DNA of 64,000 nucleotides from Aminipila butyrica. GTDB lineage: Bacteria > Bacillota > Clostridia > Peptostreptococcales > Anaerovoracaceae. A program made the position numbers and the translations under genes. Of this stretch, positions 58,179 to 64,000 are shown piece by piece. The notes below the pieces were generated by a model, which searched no databases, had not been told where the DNA came from, and saw nothing but the letters and a program-made list of their open reading frames with translations. The stretch spans positions 868,001 through 932,000 of the forward strand of contig NZ_CP048649.1 of assembly GCF_010669305.1 (NCBI RefSeq). Reading direction: 5' to 3'. Position 1 is the stretch's first letter, and every line of letters begins with the position of its first letter.

Positions 58179-58538
58179 ATGGGAATATGTTTAATTAACA
58201 AATATACAGATATTTGTGAACGTATTGTAATATTTACAGATATGTCAGTGGCAGAAGAAATGTTTGGAGACACCTATATTTTAACGGAACAAGTGACCGG
58301 TTTCAATATAGGTGATATCTATCAAGATGGAACTTGGAGTAAGGTAGAGGTCTACCCAGAGGAAAAAGAAGCCAACAAAGAAGAGGATACGCTTATTATG
58401 ATGATAGATCAGGAGTACAGAATAACCAAGTTAGAACTTGGAATATATGGAGAAAGAGGTGAAAATTCATATGATTTACAGAACCATAAAAAGAATGATC
58501 GAAAAGGGTTTAGCAGATGGTTTGGAAGAAAAGCTTGA
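58179..58538 (+). CDS. Fibre-associated hypothetical protein
   Basis: 119 residues, AAGGAGGTATATC before the ATG. The C-terminal ~23 codons overlap the XkdX-like gene 58471-58605, so the real stop or the frame there deserves care. No family recognised. Confidence 0.6.
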   Translation: MGICLINKYTDICERIVIFTDMSVAEEMFGDTYILTEQVTGFNIGDIYQDGTWSKVEVYPEEKEANKEEDTLIMMIDQEYRITKLELGIYGERGENSYDLQNHKKNDRKGFSRWFGRKA

Positions 58539-58605
58539 TGTTTTTTACGCTGCTGGAAAATTAACGGCAGAGGAATATGCCGAACTAACAGAACTTCTGA
58601 AATAA
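58471..58605 (+). CDS. XkdX-like small protein
   Basis: 44 residues (MIYRTIKRMIEKGL ... VFYAAGKLTAEEYAELTELL), the size and LTAEEYAELT ending of XkdX-family phage proteins. AAAGAGGTG lies nine bases before the ATG. Overlaps the previous gene by 68 bases. Confidence 0.65.
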   Translation: MIYRTIKRMIEKGLADGLEEKLDVFYAAGKLTAEEYAELTELLK

Positions 58606-58662
58606 AATTTAGAGCTAAAAAACAGTTATATGTAAGAAGAACAGAAAGGAGGAACAGATAAT

Positions 58663-59400
58663 ATGGGAATAAATTTGACAGATAACTATGGGTTAAAAAA
58701 ACCAGAAAAAAATGAATTTTTTGACGTACAACACCAGAACGACAACATGGACAGAATTGACGAACAAATGAAAAATAACGCTAATGCGATGTTAAAGAAG
58801 AACGGCAGTATACAAATGGACGGGCCGCTGAAGACCGTTGGTTCCACAACTACTATTCCAGCTAGTCAGATTGAAATGGGGAAGAATGCAATAATGACAA
58901 GGGACGGCAAGGTGGTATATCTTGCTGTAAATTGTTATCACGATGGAACAGACTGGAGGTATAAAGGTAATGGTAAAGCCCTGGTAGTTACGTTTGGGGT
59001 AGAATATGATTTTCCTATTATGAATGTTGCCGATATCGGTACCAAAGATGCCGTTATCAGTTTCCGTTACGTTAATATGCTTACCAACGAGACTGGGCTG
59101 CCTCTAACTGGTGGTACAGTAGCAGGTGATATTACGATTGACAAAAAGGGTGCATTGGGCAAAACTCTAATCATGAAAAATTCCGATGCCACCATTGATT
59201 ATGGAACCCAGATTTACGACCATAATCAAGCAAATAGTTACGCAGCCCTTGTTTTAAATGCTAATTTGGAGTTGAATTCTAAAGCGGTGTTGTATGTAAG
59301 TGGAACCACATATAACCTATATGGGACACATAACATAATAGTTTCAACCATTTCTCCAAGCTCTGCACTTAACGACGGTGCGCAGCACCAAGTATATTGA
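58663..59400 (+). CDS. Tail fibre 2 with same N-terminal anchor as fibre 1
   Basis: 245 residues. Residues 1-45 are nearly identical to those of 57115-58167 (MGINLTDNYGLKKPEKNEFFDV ... QNDNMDRID), whereas the rest is a different beta-rich domain (GTKDAVISFRYVNMLTNETGLPLTGGTVAGDITIDKKG). AGAAAGGAGGAACAG precedes the ATG. Either an alternative or a second fibre. Confidence 0.8.
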   Translation: MGINLTDNYGLKKPEKNEFFDVQHQNDNMDRIDEQMKNNANAMLKKNGSIQMDGPLKTVGSTTTIPASQIEMGKNAIMTRDGKVVYLAVNCYHDGTDWRYKGNGKALVVTFGVEYDFPIMNVADIGTKDAVISFRYVNMLTNETGLPLTGGTVAGDITIDKKGALGKTLIMKNSDATIDYGTQIYDHNQANSYAALVLNANLELNSKAVLYVSGTTYNLYGTHNIIVSTISPSSALNDGAQHQVY

Positions 59401-59405
59401 GGTAA

Positions 59406-59978
59406 ATGACTATGACAATATATAGAGGCGTAGGCGGTGTAAACCGTGAAATTAAACAGCAATTCAGAGGAGTAGGTGGAGTTAACCGTGAGATTAAAGA
59501 ACAGTATCGTGGGGGTGGTGGGGTTAATCGGAAGGTCTTCAACGCTAAATCAGCGGTGGCCCTGTATTGGCAAGGTGACGAATGTAAAGAGATTACTGGT
59601 GGATGGGCAGCCTATTATGGAAAACCTTTTACTTTTACAAAGTTGACAGATCGAATGCATATAGAAAAAACTAGCTATGCCACCGGTAGCAGAGTGTGCA
59701 CAGTCGGCACAGTTAATGTAACAGAGTTCAATAAACTTAAATGCACAGCTATTATAACACTTGCAGATCGTGTAGGGAACATAGGTTGTGGGATTCCTTC
59801 TGACCGAAATGGCGATGGATCAACGATAATTGTAGAGCATAAAATTCAAGGTACCAATTATGCTCTAGGTGATACTATAAATTTTGAGGTGAATATATCA
59901 GCCTATACAGGGTACCGGGCCATATGTTTTGGGCTTTTTGCAGCTGGTATGGATGTTTATAAAATATGGTTAGAATAG
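59406..59978 (+). CDS. Fibre-module protein with triple 14-residue repeat
   Basis: 190 residues. Residues about 6-47 are three repeats of YRGVGGVNREIKQQ type, then a beta-rich C-terminal domain (GWAAYYGKPFTFTKLTDRMHIEK ...). Starts five bases after fibre 2. Likely a receptor-binding or cap subunit; no known family. Confidence 0.65.
   Translation: MTMTIYRGVGGVNREIKQQFRGVGGVNREIKEQYRGGGGVNRKVFNAKSAVALYWQGDECKEITGGWAAYYGKPFTFTKLTDRMHIEKTSYATGSRVCTVGTVNVTEFNKLKCTAIITLADRVGNIGCGIPSDRNGDGSTIIVEHKIQGTNYALGDTINFEVNISAYTGYRAICFGLFAAGMDVYKIWLE
59421..59546 (+). repeat. Three tandem 42-bp repeats
   Basis: Units at 59421, 59463 and 59505 encode YRGVGGVNREIKQQ, FRGVGGVNREIKEQ and YRGGGGVNRKVFNA; the DNA of the units has drifted at third codon positions. 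Confidence 0.85.
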
Positions 59979-59990
59979 GGAGGAATAATT

Positions 59991-60392
59991 ATGAAAATTA
60001 AATTAAACGACAACACACGATTAAATGTAATACTTGTAAATGGCAAGTCTACATATTTCCAAGGAGCAAACCGGGACAGCCTAGAGTTTGTTTTTAAGAA
60101 AGGGGACTACCCTTTTGACGAACTGGACGCACTGTTTGCTGATTCAGAAAAAGTAAAAAAAATTATCATACAATCTGACACGACTGCTACCGAGGCAGAA
60201 GGGAAGCCAGTGGAAACCCCAACGGAGCATATCTATGATGACTATTCCCTGAGGGTGGGCATGAAAATGGAGCCTGTAGTACTTTCTCCGGCTACGTCTA
60301 CCACGCCAGAAATCACGGAAGAACGGGTCATGATTACCATGGCACAGCTGACGTTGATTGAAAGAAAGCTATCGGATATCGGGTTGTTATAA
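59991..60392 (+). CDS. Conserved tailocin-locus hypothetical protein
   Basis: 133 residues, beta-rich N-terminal part (IKLNDNTRLNVILVNGKSTYFQGANRDSLEFVF) and a helical end (ITMAQLTLIERKLSDIGLL). AGGGAGGAATAATT precedes the ATG. Lies between fibres and lysis genes; role unknown. Confidence 0.65.
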   Translation: MKIKLNDNTRLNVILVNGKSTYFQGANRDSLEFVFKKGDYPFDELDALFADSEKVKKIIIQSDTTATEAEGKPVETPTEHIYDDYSLRVGMKMEPVVLSPATSTTPEITEERVMITMAQLTLIERKLSDIGLL

Positions 60393-60407
60393 CCAAAATC
60401 AAATAAA

Positions 60408-60441
60408 AAGGACAAGTCTCTGACGTGTACGAAGACTTGTC
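60408..60441. terminator. Hairpin upstream of the lysis genes
   Basis: AGGACAAGTCT / AGACTTGTCCT, 11-bp perfect stem. The T-run is on the minus strand side; on the plus strand only CTATCATAAC follows, so attenuation is possible but not certain. Confidence 0.5.
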
Positions 60442-60502
60442 CTCTATCATAACATATAAATAGGGACCTTTGGGCCCCTGGTTTAAAAGGAGGGAAGCTA
60501 CC

Positions 60503-61084
60503 ATGCAGCTACAACATTTACCCTATACGCCGCTGCGCATCACATCTGGCTTCGGCCCTCGAAAAACGAACATTGCCGGAGCATCCACCTACCATCTAGG
60601 GGTGGACTTAGGTACGGATAAAAGCAAGCCTTATACGGCAACAGATGGAGGACCGGTTACCGCTGTCTTGCCCGGAACGGTTATAAGCAACTATTATAAT
60701 GTTATCCGAGGCTGGGTGCTGCTGATTGATCATGGCACCATAGACGGTCAAAATATCAAGACCTTGTATCAGCATTTAAGACAGTCCGGCAGGCCTGTAG
60801 GGACTAAGGTTCTGGCAGGAGAAGTGATTGCCAACATGGGCAATACTGGCGTGGGCGCCCAGCTCCATTTGCACTTTGAGTTGCGGGTTAATAACACTTG
60901 CGTAGACCCAGAGCCGTATTTGAAAAACATCAAGGAGGTAAAAAACATGGGAAATATAACATTAGATCAAGCAAAGAAAATAGTAAAAGAAAAGGTGGGC
61001 GTGGATGACAACACGATTCAGTATCTGCTTTTCTATAAATACGGTGAAACGCTAATCAAAAAAATTGCTGTAGCTGTTCAGTAG
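60503..61084 (+). CDS. M23-family peptidase endolysin (tailocin)
   Basis: 193 residues, ATG 60503 behind AGGAGGGAAGC. Zinc motifs HLGVD and HLHFE; C-terminal helical segment as in the prophage copy at 43884-44465, to which it aligns over the full length. Bases 60848-60944 are identical to 44229-44325. Releases the tailocin by degrading the wall. Confidence 0.9.
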   Translation: MQLQHLPYTPLRITSGFGPRKTNIAGASTYHLGVDLGTDKSKPYTATDGGPVTAVLPGTVISNYYNVIRGWVLLIDHGTIDGQNIKTLYQHLRQSGRPVGTKVLAGEVIANMGNTGVGAQLHLHFELRVNNTCVDPEPYLKNIKEVKNMGNITLDQAKKIVKEKVGVDDNTIQYLLFYKYGETLIKKIAVAVQ

Positions 61085-61092
61085 GCAGTCTT

Positions 61093-61308
61093 ATGAGTAC
61101 AGAATTTTGGATTGGATTACTCATTAGCCTAGTGATCTACGGGGTGTCCTTTGGCACTTTTTACGGTACGGTTATGACAAAGTTGAATATACTGGAAAAG
61201 AAGCAGGATATTCACAACGGACTAATGGAGCGAATGGTAGTAGTGGAGCAGTCCACAAAATCCGCCCACCATCGTATAGATGAAATCAAGGAGGCATGTG
61301 AATTATGA
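61093..61308 (+). CDS. Holin-like XhlA/BhlA-type protein (tailocin)
   Basis: 71 residues, one membrane helix (FWIGLLISLVIYGVSFGTFYGTVM) and a coiled coil (ILEKKQDIHNGLMERMVVVEQ). Close homologue of 44475-44696; its C-terminus differs (EIKEACEL). Confidence 0.8.
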   Translation: MSTEFWIGLLISLVIYGVSFGTFYGTVMTKLNILEKKQDIHNGLMERMVVVEQSTKSAHHRIDEIKEACEL

Positions 61309-61553
61309 CGATTAATTGGAAGTTACGTTTGAAGAACAAGACCACGCTGTTGTCGCTGCTGGCCTGCCTGGCGGCTTTTGCTTATCAGGTAATGGGCATC
61401 TTAGGCATCACGGCGCCTATTTCTGAAGAGCAAGTGACCCAGGTCTTCGGCCTGATTGTCAATCTGCTGGGAGCTATAGGTATATTGGTGGATCCAACCA
61501 CCACCGGCGTGTCCGATAGTCCTCGGGCACTGGCCTATCGAGAACCGAATTAA
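61305..61553 (+). CDS. Phage holin, phi LC3 type (tailocin)
   Basis: 82 residues, nearly identical to 44686-44934 (INWKLRLKNKTTLLSLLACL ... GITAPISEEQVTQVFGLI). Overlaps the previous stop by four bases. Last gene of the tailocin locus. Confidence 0.9.
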   Translation: MTINWKLRLKNKTTLLSLLACLAAFAYQVMGILGITAPISEEQVTQVFGLIVNLLGAIGILVDPTTTGVSDSPRALAYREPN

Positions 61554-61561
61554 AAATTATA

Positions 61562-61592
61562 GCCGCTCTGGGAATACCAGGGCGGCTGTTTG
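61562..61592 (+). terminator. Intrinsic terminator of the tailocin operon
   Basis: AGCCGCTCTGG / CCAGGGCGGCT stem with a five-base loop followed by GTTTG. Confidence 0.75.
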
Positions 61593-61666
61593 ACTGGAGA
61601 TGGAACTATGAGACATGGTTCCATTTCTTTTTTGAATATCACCAATCCTGATACTATTTTTTCGGG

Positions 61667-61695
61667 TTGAAAAGAAACCGATAAAACGGTATAAT
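61667..61695 (+). promoter_or_regulatory. Sigma-A-type promoter for the membrane protein gene
   Basis: TTGAAA (61667-61672), 17-base spacer, TATAAT (61690-61695). Confidence 0.7.
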
Positions 61696-61742
61696 TTTGT
61701 CAACAGAAGCAACGTTTTTCGGTTAAATTGAGGGCCTGTGGA

Positions 61743-62648
61743 ATGTATGAAATTTTATGCTATTTTATCATATACAGCTTTTTAGGCTGGTGTACGGAAG
61801 TGGCTTATGCTGCGGTGAATTCGGGAAAATTTATTAACAGGGGCTTTTTAAACGGACCGGTGTGTCCGATTTATGGTTTTGGAGTCTTGCTGGTCATTAG
61901 CTGCTTGACGCCGTTGATGGACAATAAGATTCTTTTGTTTCTGGGTGCGGTTCTCCTGACGTCTACCTTGGAATGGCTCACGGGTTTTACCTTGGAAAAG
62001 GTCTTTCATGGAAAGTGGTGGGACTATTCCCAGGTGCCCTTTAACCTTAACGGGTATATCTGCTTGAAATTTTCTATTATTTGGGGTTTGGCGTGCTTAT
62101 TAATCGTGGATTTAATTCATCCCTTGACTCGTATCGTTGTGGGGAATTTCCCGTTGACGGCGGGCAGGGTAGTGTTGGCATTGGCTCTGACCATCTTGCT
62201 GGCAGATGGAATCAGCACCGTGATGACAGTGAATAAGCTGAACAGACAGCTGAATCGCTTGAATGAAATCGGTGAAAAGCTAAGGATAATTTCCGATGAA
62301 CTGGGGGAGAACATCTATGAAAGTGTCTCCGCTATAAAAGAGAGGTCAGAAAAGTTGAAAGACCTGTCAGAAGCGCTGGAAGAAAGCTTAGGAAAAAGAG
62401 TAGACCAGTTAGAGCAGAAAGCCGAAGCCTTGGAAGAAAGCTTGGGAAGGAAGGCTGATCAGCTGGAACAACGGGCAGAAGCATTCCGGGAAGAACTCAA
62501 AAAACAGTGGAAGCAGGCCTATGAAGAGGAGCTGGAACGTTACTTTTTTGGCAAGCGCCGGATGCTCAAGGCATTCCCGGACCTAAAGTTTACAATCAAC
62601 GGCGAACACTTAACAAGATTAAAGGAAAAAATCAAGCAGGGCCGATAA
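61743..62648 (+). CDS. Putative ABC-transporter-type IV membrane protein (CmpB-like)
   Basis: 301 residues. Four to five membrane helices in the first 165 residues (FIIYSFLGWCTEVAYA, GFGVLLVISCLTPLM, FLGAVLLTSTLEWL, IIWGLACLLIVDLIHPL and a later ALALTILLADGIS) with the family's GRxxxNRGFLNGPxCPIYGxG-type motif (FINRGFLNGPVCPIYGFG). A long charged coiled coil (about 165-275) includes a repeated EALEESLGK/R unit. ATG 61743 is chosen over an upstream TTG because of its position relative to the promoter. Confidence 0.8.
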   Translation: MYEILCYFIIYSFLGWCTEVAYAAVNSGKFINRGFLNGPVCPIYGFGVLLVISCLTPLMDNKILLFLGAVLLTSTLEWLTGFTLEKVFHGKWWDYSQVPFNLNGYICLKFSIIWGLACLLIVDLIHPLTRIVVGNFPLTAGRVVLALALTILLADGISTVMTVNKLNRQLNRLNEIGEKLRIISDELGENIYESVSAIKERSEKLKDLSEALEESLGKRVDQLEQKAEALEESLGRKADQLEQRAEAFREELKKQWKQAYEEELERYFFGKRRMLKAFPDLKFTINGEHLTRLKEKIKQGR

Positions 62649-62663
62649 AGAAAGGAATCTTTT

Positions 62664-63419
62664 ATGAAATTTATTACGTGGAATGTAAATGGCCTCAGGG
62701 CTTGTATGGGAAAAGGTTTTTTAGATTTTGTAGAATCGGAACATGCAGATTTTATCTGCTTGCAGGAGACAAAAATGCAGCAGGGCCAAGCAGAGGTGCC
62801 CCTGGAAGGCTATCACCAGTTCTGGAACAGCGCAGAGAAAAAGGGCTATTCCGGGACCGCCATCTTTGCCAAAGAAGAGCCTTTGTCGGTGAACTATCAC
62901 ATTGACGCAGAAGGCCACGACACCGAGGGGCGGGCTATCACCTTGGAATACAAGGACTTTTATTTAATGACGGAATACACCCCTAACGCCCAGGACAAGC
63001 TGGCCAGGATTGATTATCGGCTGGAGTGGGAGGGTGCCAGACGGGCGTATATAAAAAAACTAAACAGCCAAAAACCGGTCATCTTATGCGGGGATTTAAA
63101 CGTCGCTCATCAGGAAATTGATTTGAAAAACCCCAAGACAAACCGGGGAAATGCCGGCTTTTCCGATCAGGAGCGAGAGGCTTTTGGCCAGTTGTTAGAG
63201 CTGGGGATGACAGACAGCTATCGGTATCTATATCCGGACCAAACTGGGGTGTACACTTGGTGGTCTTACCGTTTCAATGCCAGAGCGAACAATGCTGGAT
63301 GGCGGATTGACTACTTTTTGGTGTCCGACCAGCTTCAACCGCAAATCCAGGAGGTTCAGCTGCGAAATGATGTATTGGGCAGCGATCACTGCCCGGTGAT
63401 TCTGGAGTTAAATGTCTAG
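62664..63419 (+). CDS. xth: Exodeoxyribonuclease III
   Basis: 251 residues, full length. Catalytic motifs of the EEP family: ITWNVNGLRA at the start, LQETKMQ, YTPN, CGDLNVAH (about 148-155), and the C-terminal DYFLVSDQL and GSDHCPVILEL. AP endonuclease/3'-5' exonuclease of base excision repair. AAAGGAATCTT precedes the ATG, 15 bases after the previous stop. Confidence 0.95.
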   Translation: MKFITWNVNGLRACMGKGFLDFVESEHADFICLQETKMQQGQAEVPLEGYHQFWNSAEKKGYSGTAIFAKEEPLSVNYHIDAEGHDTEGRAITLEYKDFYLMTEYTPNAQDKLARIDYRLEWEGARRAYIKKLNSQKPVILCGDLNVAHQEIDLKNPKTNRGNAGFSDQEREAFGQLLELGMTDSYRYLYPDQTGVYTWWSYRFNARANNAGWRIDYFLVSDQLQPQIQEVQLRNDVLGSDHCPVILELNV

Positions 63420-63539
63420 CCAACGGAGAAAGAACAGCTGAAGAGGGGCAGAAAAAGAGGGATAAATCCTACAGAAATACAATTGTGAATAATATGTCAA
63501 AGTCTATGGGAACCCTTGCATTTCATTTTAGTTGTGATA
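63420..63539. other. Intergenic region after xth
   Basis: Noncoding; a -35/-10 pair for the downstream unit is likely near its end (TTGCAT 63518, spacer of 16, GATATAAT at 63536-63543). Confidence 0.35.
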
Positions 63540-63867
63540 TAATGAATGCATTGATTATATACACGGCATTGCCGTAAAGAAGCATTCATTGAATCACACG
63601 CGACGTAGCTTGTGCGATATAATTAATATTGAGTATTTGTGTTATCTATTGCATCATGGGGCAGTTTGCCTGCATGATATAATTTATTATATATGTTGAT
63701 TCCGGAACGATGGATTCAACTTATTAGGTTCTGCCGTGCTGAGAGGAAGGCCGGGAGAATTATGCAGTGATAGGACTTGCATCGGTCAGCCATCAGGAGG
63801 GACCAGCGCAAGGGACAAGCTGTATGCAGGTCTCTTGTGTGTGAGGAAGAAAAACAGGAGAAAAAAG
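63540..63867 (+). promoter_or_regulatory. Structured leader of the alcohol dehydrogenase gene
   Basis: Three copies of GATATAAT occur at about 63536, 63620 and 63675, each preceded by inverted repeats such as GGCA-GTTT-TGCC-type and CATGAT pairs. Downstream are GTTGATTCC/GGATTCAAC (63693-63718) and a nested helix CTTGC...GGTC...GGACC...GCAAG (63777-63815), then ACAAG/CTTGT near 63818-63838. This looks like a cis-regulatory RNA. It contains CTGAGAGG and ACCAGCGCAAGGGA, which recall parts of TPP riboswitches, but the order does not fit well, so no class is assigned. Confidence 0.45.
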
Positions 63868-64000
63868 ATGAAGGAATTTACTATCAGTACCAATGTATTT
63901 TTTGGGGAAGGTTCTTTAGACCGATTGAATCAAATCACGAATAAAAAAGTGATGATTATCTGCGACAAATTTATGCGGACTTCTGGCATGGTGGATAAAA
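63868..64000 (+). CDS. Iron-containing alcohol dehydrogenase, N-terminal part (gene runs off window)
   Basis: The visible 44 residues (MKEFTISTNVFFGEGSLDRL ... VMIICDKFMRTSGM) match the N-terminus of Fe-ADH/PduQ-like alcohol dehydrogenases. ACAGGAGAAAAAAG precedes the ATG. The metal-binding part lies beyond base 64000. Confidence 0.85.
   Translation, partial: MKEFTISTNVFFGEGSLDRLNQITNKKVMIICDKFMRTSGMVDK

Larger units (their letters stand above)
46491..61553. mobile_element. Contractile phage tail-like particle (R-type tailocin) locus
   Basis: ImmA, repressor and Cro-like genes are followed by a complete PBSX/XkdK-type contractile tail: terminator protein, sheath, tube, frameshifted chaperone, tape measure, LysM baseplate protein, hub, spike, initiator, baseplate J, Xkd-U type, two fibre modules, endolysin and two holin-type genes. 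No terminase, portal, capsid, integrase or replication gene exists in the 15 kb, and the genes are tightly spaced. This is the layout of diffocin-like tailocins. Borders are approximate; no att sites seen. Confidence 0.8.

Noticed and set aside
46491..61553. Complete myovirus prophage
   Set aside because: No terminase, portal, capsid, integrase or replication gene is found between the regulators and the lysis genes.
63720..63867. TPP riboswitch
   Set aside because: CTGAGA and CCAGCGCAAGGGA are present but the conserved order and intervening helices of the TPP aptamer are not, and the gene has no thiamine link.
1..64000. CRISPR arrays or insertion sequences
   Set aside because: No regularly spaced repeats with spacers and no transposase genes are visible; the short repeats found lie inside coding regions.

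Overview
The window looks like chromosome of an anaerobic, spore-forming Firmicute of the class Clostridia. Evidence is the cotJ spore-coat operon, a DUF1836 regulator, Firmicute-type ribosome binding sites and promoters, and Clostridia-type phage families. I cannot name the species. Most of the window is mobile DNA: the end of a mobilizable element, a ~40.9 kb siphovirus-type prophage, and a ~15 kb contractile tail locus without capsid genes.

Layout. 1-2.8 kb: C-terminal part of a large protein, a 60-nt palindrome and a MobV-type relaxase, next to a tRNA-Arg (3.05-3.13 kb, minus strand). 3.5-5.05 kb: DUF1836 gene, then cotJA, cotJB and the first 31 codons of cotJC. 5.04-45.89 kb: a prophage inserted inside cotJC; the remaining 168 codons of cotJC resume at 45.89 kb, in frame, followed by the operon terminator. 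46.5-61.55 kb: ImmA, repressor, Cro-like gene, contractile tail genes (sheath, tube, chaperone, tape measure, baseplate, two fibre sets) and a lysis cassette, with no terminase, portal, capsid, replication or integrase gene; this is best read as an R-type tailocin. 61.6-64 kb: ordinary chromosome (membrane protein, exonuclease III, a structured leader and the start of an iron-type alcohol dehydrogenase).

The prophage reads left to right as: large serine recombinase beside attL; a DUF4041/GIY-YIG protein; a divergent repressor/Cro switch with three operators; a block of small genes in convergent overlapping pairs; spoVS and an AbrB-type regulator leading the early operon; PcfK/PcfJ, DUF3102, an HUH rolling-circle initiator and a radical SAM protein; a tRNA-like sequence followed by a candidate structured RNA; terminase, portal, protease, capsid and head-tail genes; tail genes with two cargo genes inside them; fibres; a Kelch/Big2 secreted protein; endolysin and holin; and a last secreted protein before attR.

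How it works together (inference). Excision across a shared GGACC core would rejoin cotJC exactly and restore cotJABC. This is the arrangement of sporulation-gene intervening elements such as skin in sigK and SP-beta in spsM. That this phage also carries SpoVS and AbrB-family sporulation/transition-state regulators makes a link between its life cycle and host sporulation plausible. The prophage and the tailocin share lysis genes (97 identical bases), a fibre motif and repressor tail sequences, but only the tailocin encodes an ImmA protease, so the two may be induced together.
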